64,000 bases of DNA, from positions 1 through 64,000 of the forward strand of contig NZ_CGBP01000006.1 of the NCBI RefSeq assembly GCF_001053095.1. Reading direction: 5' to 3'. Shown in pieces: positions 41,022 to 50,911 of the stretch (its first letter is position 1; each line of letters begins with the position of its first letter). The DNA comes from Yersinia similis (GTDB lineage Bacteria > Pseudomonadota > Gammaproteobacteria > Enterobacterales > Enterobacteriaceae). The position numbers and the translations under genes are program-made. A model generated the notes under the pieces. The model did not search any database. It was given only the letters and a program-made list of their open reading frames with translations, and was not told the origin of the DNA.

Positions 41022-41882
41022 ATGAGTCAAGCATTAGAAAAACTGCTCGATCTGCTCGATCTCGAGAAAATTGAAGAAGGCATTTTCCGTGGACAAAGCG
41101 AAGATCTAGGTTTGCGGCAAGTATTTGGTGGTCAGGTTGTTGGTCAGGCGATTTATGCTGCGAAACAAACCGTCCCCGCAGAACGGACTGTTCACTCATT
41201 TCATAGCTATTTTCTGCGCCCTGGAGACAGCAGTAAACCCATTATTTATGACGTAGAAACACTGCGTGATGGCAACAGTTTCAGCGCCCGCCGGGTCAGT
41301 GCGATTCAAAATGGTAAGCCTATCTTTTATATGACGGCCTCGTTCCAAAGTCAGGAAGAAGGGTTTGAGCACCAAAATACAATGCCAGACGTCCCATCAC
41401 CGGAAGGGTTAATGTCCGAAACGGATATTGCCCGCCAATTTTCGCACTTGATCCCCGAGAAAGTGCGAGAAAAGTTTATTGGCACACAACCTATTGAAAT
41501 GCGCCCGGTAAAATTCCACAACCCGCTGCAAGGCAGTGTAGAAGAACCCCATCGCCATGTCTGGTTCCGTGCTAATGGCAAAATGCCGGATGACCTAAGG
41601 GTTCACCAATATTTACTGGGTTATGCCTCCGACTTTAATTTCCTGCCCACGGCTTTACAACCACACGGCATTGGTTTCCTTGAACCCGGTATGCAAATCG
41701 CCACTATCGACCACTCCATGTGGTTCCATCGGCCATTCCGTTTGGATGACTGGTTACTCTATGCCGTAGAAAGTACTTCTGCGTCAGGTGCCCGTGGTTT
41801 CGTTCGAGGGCAAATCTATAACCGGGAAGGGGTATTGGTGGCTTCTACTGTGCAGGAAGGTGTGATTCGTTTACATCACTGA
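41022..41882 (+). CDS. tesB: Acyl-CoA thioesterase II TesB
   Basis: TesB hydrolyses medium and long acyl-CoA. The 286 residues from the ATG at 41022 ([12 protein letters not shown]) form a double hot-dog fold. Conserved stretches are [32 protein letters not shown] and the C-terminal [11 protein letters not shown] with its catalytic Asp. An in-frame ATG at 40995 adds residues absent from the family. It is convergent with amtB. Confidence 0.96.
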   Translation: MSQALEKLLDLLDLEKIEEGIFRGQSEDLGLRQVFGGQVVGQAIYAAKQTVPAERTVHSFHSYFLRPGDSSKPIIYDVETLRDGNSFSARRVSAIQNGKPIFYMTASFQSQEEGFEHQNTMPDVPSPEGLMSETDIARQFSHLIPEKVREKFIGTQPIEMRPVKFHNPLQGSVEEPHRHVWFRANGKMPDDLRVHQYLLGYASDFNFLPTALQPHGIGFLEPGMQIATIDHSMWFHRPFRLDDWLLYAVESTSASGARGFVRGQIYNREGVLVASTVQEGVIRLHH

Positions 41883-41942
41883 TGCGGGTGGCATAGATCA
41901 GTGAGGCGTTATCTCAACCAGTTGATGAAAAATAAAATAACA

Positions 41943-41968
41943 CAGGGGCGATGCCACCATCGCCCCTG
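41943..41968 (+). terminator. Hairpin downstream of tesB
   Basis: The stem CAGGGGCGAT / ATCGCCCCTG with a short loop lies about 60 bp after the tesB stop. The following T-tract is weak. It may end tesB and protect the 3' end. Confidence 0.6.
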
Positions 41969-42121
41969 TACTTCATCGTTATTATGTATTTTTATGCGCA
42001 GCTGGTATTACTGAAACGGCATTTAACGACGCCCCATTATTCTCCAGAAACTGCCCTACTTTTCTTTATGTCTTTTTTCTTTTTAACTTACCGACATGCT
42101 AACGGTTGATGGCGACGTAAC

Positions 42122-43414
42122 TTATTGGTTGTATGCATTTTCGCCGTGGCTGTTAACATCCAGACCTTCGCGCTCTTGCTCTTCAGGTACCCTCAGGCCC
42201 ACAATCAAGCCCGCAATTTTAAAGGCAATGAAGGCAACAACACCTGACCAAACCACTGTCACACCAACACTGAATAACTGAACGCCAACTTGATGCCCCA
42301 TGGTTACCCCAGCAGCATAACCAGTACCGCCCAACGACGCCGAGGTGAAGACGCCAGTCAGAATACAACCGACGATGCCACACACACCATGAACACCGAA
42401 GACATCACAGGTATCATCGACCCGTAGCCATTTTTTCAGTAGTACTACCCCCCATAGGCCAGCAACACCACCAACCAGACCAATAATCAATGCACCGCCA
42501 ACACCTACCGTACCCGCTGCAGGGGTGATCGCAACCAAGCCTGCAATACAACCGGAACATGCACCCAACAGCGAAGGTTTACCTCGTAAAATCCACTCAG
42601 CAAATACCCACGAGAGGATGGCGCCCGCCGTTGCAACGACAGTATTCAAGAACGCTAGCGCTGCAATTTCGTTCGCAGCACTGGCTGAACCGGCATTGAA
42701 GCCAAACCAGCCAATATACAGAATCGCCGTACCGGTAAAGACCATCGGTAAATTATGAGGTTTGAAGGCCTCTTTACCGAATCCGGCACGTTTACCCAAC
42801 AGATAAGCCCCGACCAAACCAGCAACAGCGGCGTTAATGTGCACCACTGTACCGCCTGCAAAGTCCAGCGCTCCATCCATTGCCAGGAAACCACCACCCC
42901 ATACCATGTGCGCTATTGGTAGATAAGAGAAGGTGAACCACAGCACAGCAAAAATTAATACTGCTGAGAAACGAATACGCTCTGCGAATGAACCCACAAT
43001 CAGAGCAACTGTGATACAGGCAAATGAAGCTTGGAACACGACATGAATATATTGATAGAATGAGCCACTCAGGCTAGTCAGCTCAATACCTTTCAGCATG
43101 GCCATATCAAAACTGCCGAAGAACGCATTACCCGCACTAAACGCTAGGCTGTAGCCGTAGAGAATCCACAAAACACATACCAAAGCAAAACTCACCATGA
43201 CCTGAGTCATCATCGACAATACGTTTTTGGAGCGCAACAGGCCACCGTAGAACAGGGCAATACCGGGTATCGTCATAAACAGTACTAACGCAGTGCAAAT
43301 CATCATAAAAGCATTATCTGCTTTGTCAGCAACTGCCGGAACTGCCGCCATTGCCCAAGAAGGTAGCAGTACTACCGCACCCAGGCCCAACACGGATAAA
43401 AGTTTTTTCATCAT
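42122..43414 (-). CDS. amtB: Ammonium channel AmtB
   Basis: AmtB is a trimeric inner-membrane ammonium channel. The 430-residue precursor starts at the ATG at 43414, with a cleavable signal peptide (VVLLPSWAMAAVP). An in-frame TTG one codon upstream is less likely. Eleven membrane helices follow, with signature ADGALDFAGGTVVHINAAV and FHVVCGI-like VHGVCGIVGC. GlnK blocks the channel when nitrogen is plentiful. It follows glnK by 36 bp in one sigma-54 operon. Confidence 0.96.
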   Translation of the reverse strand: MMKKLLSVLGLGAVVLLPSWAMAAVPAVADKADNAFMMICTALVLFMTIPGIALFYGGLLRSKNVLSMMTQVMVSFALVCVLWILYGYSLAFSAGNAFFGSFDMAMLKGIELTSLSGSFYQYIHVVFQASFACITVALIVGSFAERIRFSAVLIFAVLWFTFSYLPIAHMVWGGGFLAMDGALDFAGGTVVHINAAVAGLVGAYLLGKRAGFGKEAFKPHNLPMVFTGTAILYIGWFGFNAGSASAANEIAALAFLNTVVATAGAILSWVFAEWILRGKPSLLGACSGCIAGLVAITPAAGTVGVGGALIIGLVGGVAGLWGVVLLKKWLRVDDTCDVFGVHGVCGIVGCILTGVFTSASLGGTGYAAGVTMGHQVGVQLFSVGVTVVWSGVVAFIAFKIAGLIVGLRVPEEQEREGLDVNSHGENAYNQ

Positions 43415-43450
43415 CAACCCATCCCTATTTTCTATATTTGAGCCTGCAAA

Positions 43451-43789
43451 TTACAGCGCTGCTTCGTCTGTTTCGCCAGTACGGATGCGAATAACACGTT
43501 GCAATTCAGTAACGAAAATTTTGCCATCACCAATTTTGCCGGTATAGGCCGCTTTACTGATCACATCGATCACTTCATCTAATTGATCATCGGCGATGGC
43601 GATATCAATTTTTACTTTGGGTAAGAAATTGACGCTGTATTCAGCTCCTCGATAAAGCTCTGCATGCCCTTTCTGGCGACCAAATCCTTTGACTTCGGTT
43701 ACGGTCAGCCCCTGAATACCTACAGAGGATAAGGCTTCTCGCACATCTTCCAGCTTAAATGGTTTTATCACCACGGTAACCAGCTTCAT
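43451..43789 (-). CDS. glnK: Nitrogen regulatory PII protein GlnK
   Basis: GlnK is a PII trimer that senses 2-oxoglutarate, ATP and glutamine and gates AmtB. The 112 residues from the ATG at 43789 (MKLVTVVIKPF) are standard. Tyr51 in RGAEYSVNF is the uridylylation site at the tip of the T-loop. An upstream frame extension is not conserved. A sigma-54 promoter and NtrC site lie upstream. Confidence 0.97.
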   Translation of the reverse strand: MKLVTVVIKPFKLEDVREALSSVGIQGLTVTEVKGFGRQKGHAELYRGAEYSVNFLPKVKIDIAIADDQLDEVIDVISKAAYTGKIGDGKIFVTELQRVIRIRTGETDEAAL

Positions 43790-43842
43790 ATTTGCCCCTT
43801 CTCGAATTAAGTCGAATTCACGTCTGCCACGAAACAGATAAA

Positions 43843-43857
43843 GCAAAGGCTATGCCA
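43843..43857 (-). promoter_or_regulatory. Sigma-54 promoter of glnK-amtB
   Basis: On the minus strand TGGCATAGCCTTTGC has the GG/GC pair at the -24/-12 spacing and matches the RpoN consensus. It lies about 55 bp upstream of the glnK start. Confidence 0.85.
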
Positions 43858-43963
43858 TAAGTAATGACGGCGATAATTTAGTGTAAAAATAGCGTGTATA
43901 GGGAGATTGAGATAAGTAAAACCAGAGAGGGTCAATGCAGCTACCGCGATTGAATTGCTTTAG

Positions 43964-43980
43964 TGCACCAAATTGGTGCA
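43964..43980. promoter_or_regulatory. NtrC binding site of glnK-amtB
   Basis: The perfect 17-bp palindrome TGCACCAAATTGGTGCA is the NtrC consensus. It lies about 107 bp upstream of the sigma-54 promoter, as for an enhancer. The YPAL-like repeat begins 25 bp further upstream. Confidence 0.9.
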
Positions 43981-44004
43981 ATGAGCCTTGCAAAAGTGCA
44001 TATT

Positions 44005-44170
44005 GAGGTTATTGACAAAGTGCCCGCGACGGAGAGAACAGGCAGATCGTAAAGACGCCGTAAATACATCCATGTAGGCTCGAGCCGCGCCATCCCTGGC
44101 GCGGACGCTTTACTCCTCTGCCTATCCTCACCGTTCAAGATCAAGTCATCGGGGTTTGTCAGCAGTCTGG
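44005..44170. repeat. YPAL-like palindromic repeat, copy 2
   Basis: This is the reverse complement of the copy at 35977-36141, with few differences. It lies in the mdlB-glnK spacer. No flanking duplication like that of copy 1 is evident. Confidence 0.85.
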
Positions 44171-44193
44171 AGGGCGGCTAACAGGCGATGAGT

Positions 44194-44237
44194 ATGCAAG
44201 ATGGATGGGCTTGCAAGATGGATGGGCTTGCAAGATG
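44194..44237. repeat. 17-bp tandem repeat, about 2.6 copies
   Basis: The unit GATGGGCTTGCAAGATG is repeated, between the YPAL-like repeat and the AAGT array. Two units are identical and a partial one precedes them. Confidence 0.8.
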
Positions 44238-44308
44238 ATAGTGCGATGTAGCGGTAAATATGGGCATTCAAAGGGCTGCCTACCCCTTAAGAGCAGAGGA
44301 CGAGAATC

Positions 44309-44442
<134 letters not shown>

Positions 44443-44452
44443 GTGGCACCGC

Positions 44453-46276
44453 TTAACTCACAGTTATTCCGGCTTGAGCAATAGCGCTTTGATCAATAGA
44501 GCCTTTATCAATAGCTCCCTGATCAATGGCAGCCAAATCTTCGCTGACTAACTGTAGCTGGTACATCTGATAATAACACCCACGGGCAGCCAACAGCGCT
44601 TGATGACTCCCCTGCTCAACTGCAACACCACGGTGCAGTACCAGAATAGTATCCGCATCCACAATCGTCGAAAGACGATGAGCAATAACCACCAGCGTGG
44701 TATTTTTTCGAATCACCTGTAATGCCCGCTGAATAGCCTGTTCAGTGCCAGAATCAATATTCGCAGTTGCTTCATCCAGAATCAGGATTTGTGGCGTTTG
44801 CACCAACACCCGAGCCATCGCCAGCAACTGTTTTTGCCCAACAGACAAGGTATTGCCCTGTTCCCCAAGTAAACTGTACAAGCCATCAGGTAAGGCACGA
44901 ACCAACGGTGCCAATTGGACGGTTTCGAGTGCCTCCCACACTTGCTGTTCACTGATGTCACGCCCAAGGGTGATATTCGCAAAGAAGGAGTCGGCCAACA
45001 CCACGGGATCTTGTTGTACCAACGCTACCCCCTGGCGCAAAGCCTGATGGGAGAGGCGTGATAATGGCCGATCATCAAGCAAAATCTCACCTTGCTGAAT
45101 GGGATAGTAGCCCATCAACAGGTTAGCTAGCGTACTTTTGCCACTGCCAGTGTGCCCAACTAAAGCCACAAATCCACGGGAGGGGACATCGAGAGAAATA
45201 TTGTGTAGCACCATTTTATCCGAGCGATACGCAAAGCTGACGTTTTCTACCTGAATACGACCACTGTTCAAGGGAGTATTGTCGCTACCATAACCCTGCT
45301 GCGCACGATCCATCAGATCAAAAATACGCTCTCCTGCCACCACAGCCTGTTGCATAATTGATTGCTGTGATGTCAGTTCAATCAACGGCTCATTCAAGCG
45401 GCCAAGGTAGTTAATGAACGCATACAGCACACCTACCCCCACAGAACCTTCAGGGCTGAAACCGAAAAGCAGCAGTAAACCGCATAACACCAAGGCAGAG
45501 AATAGGCTCAATAAAGGGCGTAATAGAAAACCCTCCAGCCGTAAGGTTTGCATCCGGGCAACATAATGCGCACGGCTGGCAGACGCCATGCGCTCCCCGA
45601 AGCGGGCCTGCTGACGGAATTGCTGAATGACGCCCATACCATTAATTATTTCATTAAAACCATCGTTAATATCAGCCAGATAGGATCGTACCCGGCGAAC
45701 TATAGGAGTGCTATAGCGCTGATAGATGGTCATCACCACCAACACCGCAGGGAAGATACAAATTGAAATCAGCGCCATCCGCCAATCCAGACTAAACATC
45801 GCTACCAGCATCGCGCTAATTAAGGCCGCACTTTTCAAAACCGTAGAAACCACCATGACATATAAATCTTTGATCACTTCGGTGTCATTGGTTACTCGGG
45901 AAATCAACTGCCCAACAGGCTGAGTATCAAAAGCACTGAGGGGTTGGCGTAATGCGGCATCCATCACATCAATGCGTAGCCGCTGAACGACCCCCACTGC
46001 CGCACGGTTAAACAGCAATGCCTGAAAATAGTGCAATGTCGCGGCCAATAATTGCAACAACAGATAGGCCAATACCAAACCACTAACTAGCCCCAGAGGT
46101 AATGTGCCTTTGGCGACTACATGGTCAATAAAATAACTGATCAGTAGTGGACCACTCACCTCTGCTGCTGCTGCAACCCACAGCATTAAGACTGCCAGCC
46201 CCAGCGGTTTACGATAAGGCGAACCATAGGAAAGCAGGCGTTTCAACGTCGGCCAAAGTTGCTGAACGTTACTCAT
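44453..46276 (-). CDS. mdlB: ABC transporter MdlB (half-transporter)
   Basis: MdlB is an exporter-type half-transporter with an N-terminal six-helix domain and a C-terminal ATPase. It has Walker [15 protein letters not shown], signature [15 protein letters not shown], and Walker [15 protein letters not shown]. The start MSNVQQLWP (46276) overlaps the mdlA stop by 8 bp. An in-frame ATG at 46303 is less likely. The 607-residue length is about 14 more than E. coli. The extra residues form a C-terminal tail with repeated Ile-Asp-Gln/Lys triplets. It probably works as a heterodimer with MdlA; the substrate is unknown. Confidence 0.94.
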   Translation of the reverse strand: MSNVQQLWPTLKRLLSYGSPYRKPLGLAVLMLWVAAAAEVSGPLLISYFIDHVVAKGTLPLGLVSGLVLAYLLLQLLAATLHYFQALLFNRAAVGVVQRLRIDVMDAALRQPLSAFDTQPVGQLISRVTNDTEVIKDLYVMVVSTVLKSAALISAMLVAMFSLDWRMALISICIFPAVLVVMTIYQRYSTPIVRRVRSYLADINDGFNEIINGMGVIQQFRQQARFGERMASASRAHYVARMQTLRLEGFLLRPLLSLFSALVLCGLLLLFGFSPEGSVGVGVLYAFINYLGRLNEPLIELTSQQSIMQQAVVAGERIFDLMDRAQQGYGSDNTPLNSGRIQVENVSFAYRSDKMVLHNISLDVPSRGFVALVGHTGSGKSTLANLLMGYYPIQQGEILLDDRPLSRLSHQALRQGVALVQQDPVVLADSFFANITLGRDISEQQVWEALETVQLAPLVRALPDGLYSLLGEQGNTLSVGQKQLLAMARVLVQTPQILILDEATANIDSGTEQAIQRALQVIRKNTTLVVIAHRLSTIVDADTILVLHRGVAVEQGSHQALLAARGCYYQMYQLQLVSEDLAAIDQGAIDKGSIDQSAIAQAGITVS

Positions 46277-48035
46277 CGGCTTCGACCTCCTGCTCACCGT
46301 CATCCAATGCGGCTTCTAATTGCTGATAGCGGTACATCTCCCGATACCAACCCGTCTGATTGACTAAAAGGTTGTGGGCCCCCCGCTGCATCACATCGCC
46401 ATGTTGCATCACCAGAATCTCGCTGGCTTCTGTCAATGCAGAAAGGCGATGCGCACTGATAATGACGGTGCGATGTTCTCCCCACTCACGCAGGTTTTTT
46501 AAAATTTCATACTCCGTCTGGCCATCAACCGCAGAAAGCGCATCATCAAGAATAAGTATTTCAGCATCCAACAAAAGCGCTCTGGCAATGGATATGCGCT
46601 GTTTTTGACCACCAGACAACATCACTCCACGCTCGCCCACTTCAGTGTCATACCCCTGTGGCAGACGCAAAATATCTTCATGTACACAGGCCAAGCGGGC
46701 AGCCTGCTCAATCTGTGCGGGGGTCGCATCGGGTTTACCCAAGGCAATATTACCGGCCACCGTATCGGAGAACAGAAAGGGGGTCTGACTAACGACCGAT
46801 AAACGGCCACGCCAATCATTCAACCGAATATCCGACAGCGGATGCCCCTGATAACAAATAACACCGTCATCAATATCAAATTGCCGCTGGATTAAGGCCA
46901 GCAAGGTACTCTTACCCGAACCTGTTGGACCACATAGCCCCAGCATGGCCCCTGGAACCAGCGTCAGTGCCACATTATGTAGTGCCGGTTGATCATTGCC
47001 TGGATAACAAAAATGACGAATATTAACCGCTAATGTGTCACGCACATCAGACAAAGCAATGTGACCATCTTTAACCACAGGCGCTTCATCCAACAAACTG
47101 CGGATGCGGCTATAAGCGGCACTACCGCGCTCAACAATATTAAACATCCACGCCAATGCCAGCATCGGCCAAATCATTAGCCCCAAATACATAACAAAAC
47201 TGGTTAATTGCCCCAAGGTAATGCTGTTATTCACCACCATCCAGCTACCGCCACCAATCGCTAATAAATTAGCGACACCAATAGCAACATAAATTGTAGG
47301 GTCAAAGCGGGCGTCAATGCGGGCCACATACATATTCTTCGCCCCGGTTTCTGCCGCCACTTGAGCAAACTGTTGTGACTGACGATCTTCCAGACCAAAG
47401 GCCTTAATCATGCGAATACTGGTCAGGCTCTCTTGAGCCTGATTATTAAGTAAAGAAAAGGCACCCTGAGCGGATTTAAAACGCTGGTGAAGTTGGTCAC
47501 CGTAATACTTAATCACTATCGCCATGATGGGCATCGGTAATAGCGATAACAGTGTTAATTGCCAGCTGATTTGGGTGCTCATGACAATCAATACCGCACA
47601 CCCCATGACCAGTGAATCGACCAGCGTTAATACCCCTTCACCAGCAGCGAAGACAACGCGATCGACATCATTGGTGGCGCGGGCCATTAAATCGCCAGTG
47701 CGATGACGTAAATAAAAACCGGGAGTTTGCCGACTCAGCTGACGATAAAAATCAGATCTCAGTTCCACCGCCAACTGATAAGAGGCACCAAATAATAAGA
47801 CTCGCCAGACATAACGCAACAAATAGACCACCACGGCAGTCGCGAGCATCACGCCAATCCAAACCAATAACATATTGGTGGACATCTGTTTTGTGCTTAT
47901 ACCGTCTACAATAACCCCCACCAACTTGGGCGGAATTAATTGCAGAATAGCGATAATAATCAGTAGTAGCACCGCCCCTACATACCGGTGCCATTCACGG
48001 CGAAAATACCAACCTAATTGTGCAAACAATCTCAC
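46269..48035 (-). CDS. mdlA: ABC transporter MdlA (half-transporter)
   Basis: MdlA is the first of the paired half-transporters. The 588-residue protein starts at a GTG (48035), giving [15 protein letters not shown] as in E. coli. Six membrane helices are followed by the ATPase, with Walker [15 protein letters not shown], signature [15 protein letters not shown] and [13 protein letters not shown]. The Walker B residue is Asp-Asp where many exporters have Asp-Glu. The pairing with MdlB suggests one degenerate and one full ATP site. Confidence 0.94.
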   Translation of the reverse strand: MRLFAQLGWYFRREWHRYVGAVLLLIIIAILQLIPPKLVGVIVDGISTKQMSTNMLLVWIGVMLATAVVVYLLRYVWRVLLFGASYQLAVELRSDFYRQLSRQTPGFYLRHRTGDLMARATNDVDRVVFAAGEGVLTLVDSLVMGCAVLIVMSTQISWQLTLLSLLPMPIMAIVIKYYGDQLHQRFKSAQGAFSLLNNQAQESLTSIRMIKAFGLEDRQSQQFAQVAAETGAKNMYVARIDARFDPTIYVAIGVANLLAIGGGSWMVVNNSITLGQLTSFVMYLGLMIWPMLALAWMFNIVERGSAAYSRIRSLLDEAPVVKDGHIALSDVRDTLAVNIRHFCYPGNDQPALHNVALTLVPGAMLGLCGPTGSGKSTLLALIQRQFDIDDGVICYQGHPLSDIRLNDWRGRLSVVSQTPFLFSDTVAGNIALGKPDATPAQIEQAARLACVHEDILRLPQGYDTEVGERGVMLSGGQKQRISIARALLLDAEILILDDALSAVDGQTEYEILKNLREWGEHRTVIISAHRLSALTEASEILVMQHGDVMQRGAHNLLVNQTGWYREMYRYQQLEAALDDGEQEVEADE

Positions 48036-48136
48036 GCAGTTTTATTCCATGGTCTGATACCGAAAGTGTCGGTGTGTTTTTCGCGATAGGCGATGCTCTA
48101 GGATACCATTGATAAACAGGTTTCTTAGTGAATTAT

Positions 48137-48598
48137 TCACTCCGGGACGGGCAGCACGGTGGTGTATTTAATCTTTTCCATCGCAAAACTTGACGTAACA
48201 TCAATAAGCCCCGGAACGCCGTTAACCATCCGTTTATAAAAACGGTCATAACTTTTCATATCTGCCACTTCTACTTGCATGAGATAGTCGTATTCTCCGG
48301 CCATACGATAGAAAGCCAGTACCTCAGGCATTTGCTTAGTAAATGCGACAAACTCTTGGTACCAGTCACTGTTATGCTGCTGTGTTTTGATCAGTACAAA
48401 TGCCGTCAGCCCCAGCCCCAATTTTTCGCTATCCAGTAACGCCACCCTCCGGCGGATAAAACCTTCATCCTCCAAACGCTTTAAACGTTTCCAGCAAGGG
48501 GTTGACGTTAGATTGACCGCATCGGCCAACACGTGTAGCGATTGCGTGCAATCTTCTTGCAGCATACGCAGTAGTTTACGATCTGTTTTATCTAGCAT
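48137..48598 (-). CDS. decR: Lrp/AsnC-family regulator DecR (YbaO)
   Basis: DecR is a cysteine-sensing Lrp-type regulator in enterobacteria. The 153-residue protein has an N-terminal winged helix ([18 protein letters not shown]) and a C-terminal RAM ligand domain. It is divergent from a cysteine desulfhydrase-like gene across a 125-bp spacer, so it likely activates that gene when cysteine is high. Confidence 0.88.
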   Translation of the reverse strand: MLDKTDRKLLRMLQEDCTQSLHVLADAVNLTSTPCWKRLKRLEDEGFIRRRVALLDSEKLGLGLTAFVLIKTQQHNSDWYQEFVAFTKQMPEVLAFYRMAGEYDYLMQVEVADMKSYDRFYKRMVNGVPGLIDVTSSFAMEKIKYTTVLPVPE

Positions 48599-48723
48599 AG
48601 CGGTAAACCATAGAATTAATTTCTACCATTTGGCGATAAAGAAGGAAAAATGGCAACGCTTTTTTCTTTGATAACCGTTAACCTAGTCACCATTAGTTAA
48701 CTACCTACATCACAGGCCATCAA

Positions 48724-49764
48724 ATGACCAATACATGGGTAAAAAATGCTATCAATGAAATAGAAGCTGACTTTCAACGCTCCGCTGATACGCATTTAAT
48801 TCGCTTAAATTTATCAGCTTTTCCAGGTGTTTATCTGTATTTAAAAGATGAAAGTACCCACCCAACAGGCAGTTTGAAACACCGCTTGGCGCGTTCACTG
48901 TTTTTATATGGCTTATGCAATGGCTGGATAACCGAAGGGACGACCATTATTGAAGCTTCATCGGGGAGTACTGCTGTCTCGGAAGCCTACTTTGCTCGCC
49001 TGATCGACCTGCCATTTATCGCTGTCATGCCAAGTGGTACCGCGCGACGTAAAGTGGAACAAATCACCTTCTATGGTGGCCGTTGCCATTTTGTCGATCA
49101 CGCAGGACAAATTTATGCCGCATCGGAACAACTGGCCCGCGATTTGAACGGCCATTATATGGATCAATTTACTTATGCGGAACGGGCTACCGATTGGCGC
49201 GGCAATAACAATATTGCAGACAGCATCTTTCGTCAAATGGCACGGGAGCCTTTCCCAACCCCAGACTATATTGTGATGAGCGCAGGGACCGGTGGTACCT
49301 CAGCAACCTTAGGCCGTTATATCCGTTATCAAGGACATGACACTCAGTTAGTGGTGGTCGACCCGGAAAACTCGGTATTTTATGATTGCTTCTGTACCCG
49401 TGACCGCACTGTCACGGGCCGTTGTGGCAGCCGTATTGAAGGGATAGGCCGCCCACGTGCTGAACCTTCTTTTATTCCAGAAGTGATTGATAGCATGTTA
49501 CGCGTGCCTGATGCCGCCAGTATCGCCACTCTTCATTGGCTGGAGAGTGTTCTTGGCCGCAAAGTGGGAGCCTCAACGGGTACCAATGTCTGGGGTGCAT
49601 TGCAACTGGCAAAACAGATGCGTGAACAAGGTAAATCTGGCTCTATCGTGACATTGATCTGTGACAGCGGTGAACGTTATCTTGATACCTATTATAACGA
49701 GGAATGGGTCAGCAATAATATTGGTGATTTAACGCTATTCACCAATGAATTGAATAATCTGTAG
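48724..49764 (+). CDS. cdsH: PLP-dependent cysteine desulfhydrase CdsH-like (cysteine synthase fold)
   Basis: This 346-residue fold-type II PLP enzyme resembles cysteine synthase. The PLP lysine is in [12 protein letters not shown], near residue 48, and the phosphate-binding glycine loop is [14 protein letters not shown]. Length and neighbourhood match Salmonella CdsH, which degrades cysteine to pyruvate, ammonia and sulfide. The divergent decR regulator supports this role. A true cysteine synthase remains possible. No signal peptide. Confidence 0.75.
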   Translation: MTNTWVKNAINEIEADFQRSADTHLIRLNLSAFPGVYLYLKDESTHPTGSLKHRLARSLFLYGLCNGWITEGTTIIEASSGSTAVSEAYFARLIDLPFIAVMPSGTARRKVEQITFYGGRCHFVDHAGQIYAASEQLARDLNGHYMDQFTYAERATDWRGNNNIADSIFRQMAREPFPTPDYIVMSAGTGGTSATLGRYIRYQGHDTQLVVVDPENSVFYDCFCTRDRTVTGRCGSRIEGIGRPRAEPSFIPEVIDSMLRVPDAASIATLHWLESVLGRKVGASTGTNVWGALQLAKQMREQGKSGSIVTLICDSGERYLDTYYNEEWVSNNIGDLTLFTNELNNL

Positions 49765-49941
49765 GCAGATATATATCTGCGATTCGGATGAATGAATAGC
49801 TTAAAAAAGGGAAAAACGAAGCGCGAATAACGCCGCGGTGACTTTAGGTTTCAGTAGCTTCAAATTTCAGTAACTTTAAATTTCAAAGAGATAAAAGCGG
49901 TTTGTCAGATAGGCATGAACACTGACAAACCACCTTACGGA

Positions 49942-49966
49942 AGAAAAAAACCGGATGGTTCTCCGG
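49942..49966 (-). terminator. cof terminator
   Basis: The stem CCGGAGAACCATCCGG on the minus strand is followed by TTTTTTTC. It stands about 20 bp after the cof stop. Confidence 0.88.
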
Positions 49967-49985
49967 CCGGCTAATAGCTATCACC

Positions 49986-50807
49986 TCAGAATTCGGGGGA
50001 ATAGGTGAGGTGTGGTGAACTTAGCCAATGGTGCAAATAGTGGGCGACGCCTTGTTGCTCACAACGACCAATAATCTGTAATTGGGGTAATTCTTGCTTC
50101 AATTGCGGTAATGCATTGCCCATCACTAACCCACGCCCCACGCGCGACAACATCTCTTTATCATTCATCGCGTCGCCAAATGCCATACAGTCAGCCAAGG
50201 TTAAATCAAGATGGTGGCTTAGTTTTTCTAAAGCCACCCCTTTGTTACAACCACGGGGCAAAACTTCAAGACAATCCGTCGCTGAAAAACAGAAATCAGC
50301 TTCACCGCCCATCTGCTGTTCTAATTGCGCTTTCAATTCTACAAGCTCCTGATGTGAAGCAATAAAACAGAGCTTGTGATTACCGGTTAGAGGTAACTCA
50401 TCCCATTCGGTAAGCTGGAAATGGAAACCACTGGTAGTGTGTGCTATCAGCAGATCGGGATCATTACGATCAGTAAACCAGCCATCATCACGAAAAAGGT
50501 GAATACTGGCATTTGTCTGCCATGGGGTACGCAGTACAAACTCCACCAACTCTGCCGGTAAGTCCATACCGTATAAGGGGTTACCCTCGGCGTCGCAGAC
50601 TCGAGTGCCATTACCCGTAATCAAATAACCATTTAGGCCTGAATGGGATAATATGCCTTTCATATCAAGGTAGTGCCGTCCGGTCGCGAAGGTCAGAATT
50701 ACCCCAGCATCGGCTAATTGATGTAGCGCATTCAATGTGATGCTACCTATCTTATGGTCACGCATCAGCAACGTTCCATCCATATCAAAAGCGGCTAAAC
50801 GGTACAT
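49986..50807 (-). CDS. cof: HAD-family phosphatase Cof
   Basis: Cof hydrolyses HMP-pyrophosphate and other phosphorylated cofactors. The 273-residue protein has the HAD nucleophile motif DMDGTLL at residues 8-14 and a Lys (GCNKGVAL). The [10 protein letters not shown] metal-binding motif is near residue 210. A cap domain of the C2 type lies between. It is divergent from ybaE. Confidence 0.93.
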   Translation of the reverse strand: MYRLAAFDMDGTLLMRDHKIGSITLNALHQLADAGVILTFATGRHYLDMKGILSHSGLNGYLITGNGTRVCDAEGNPLYGMDLPAELVEFVLRTPWQTNASIHLFRDDGWFTDRNDPDLLIAHTTSGFHFQLTEWDELPLTGNHKLCFIASHQELVELKAQLEQQMGGEADFCFSATDCLEVLPRGCNKGVALEKLSHHLDLTLADCMAFGDAMNDKEMLSRVGRGLVMGNALPQLKQELPQLQIIGRCEQQGVAHYLHHWLSSPHLTYSPEF

Positions 50808-50911
50808 TCAAAACCTCGTAAAATATGAAACCGGTGGCATGGATAAAATTATGGCGTAGTATTTACGGAACTAATAGTGAACAAATAATTTAAACTATTC
50901 CGGATTTAATT

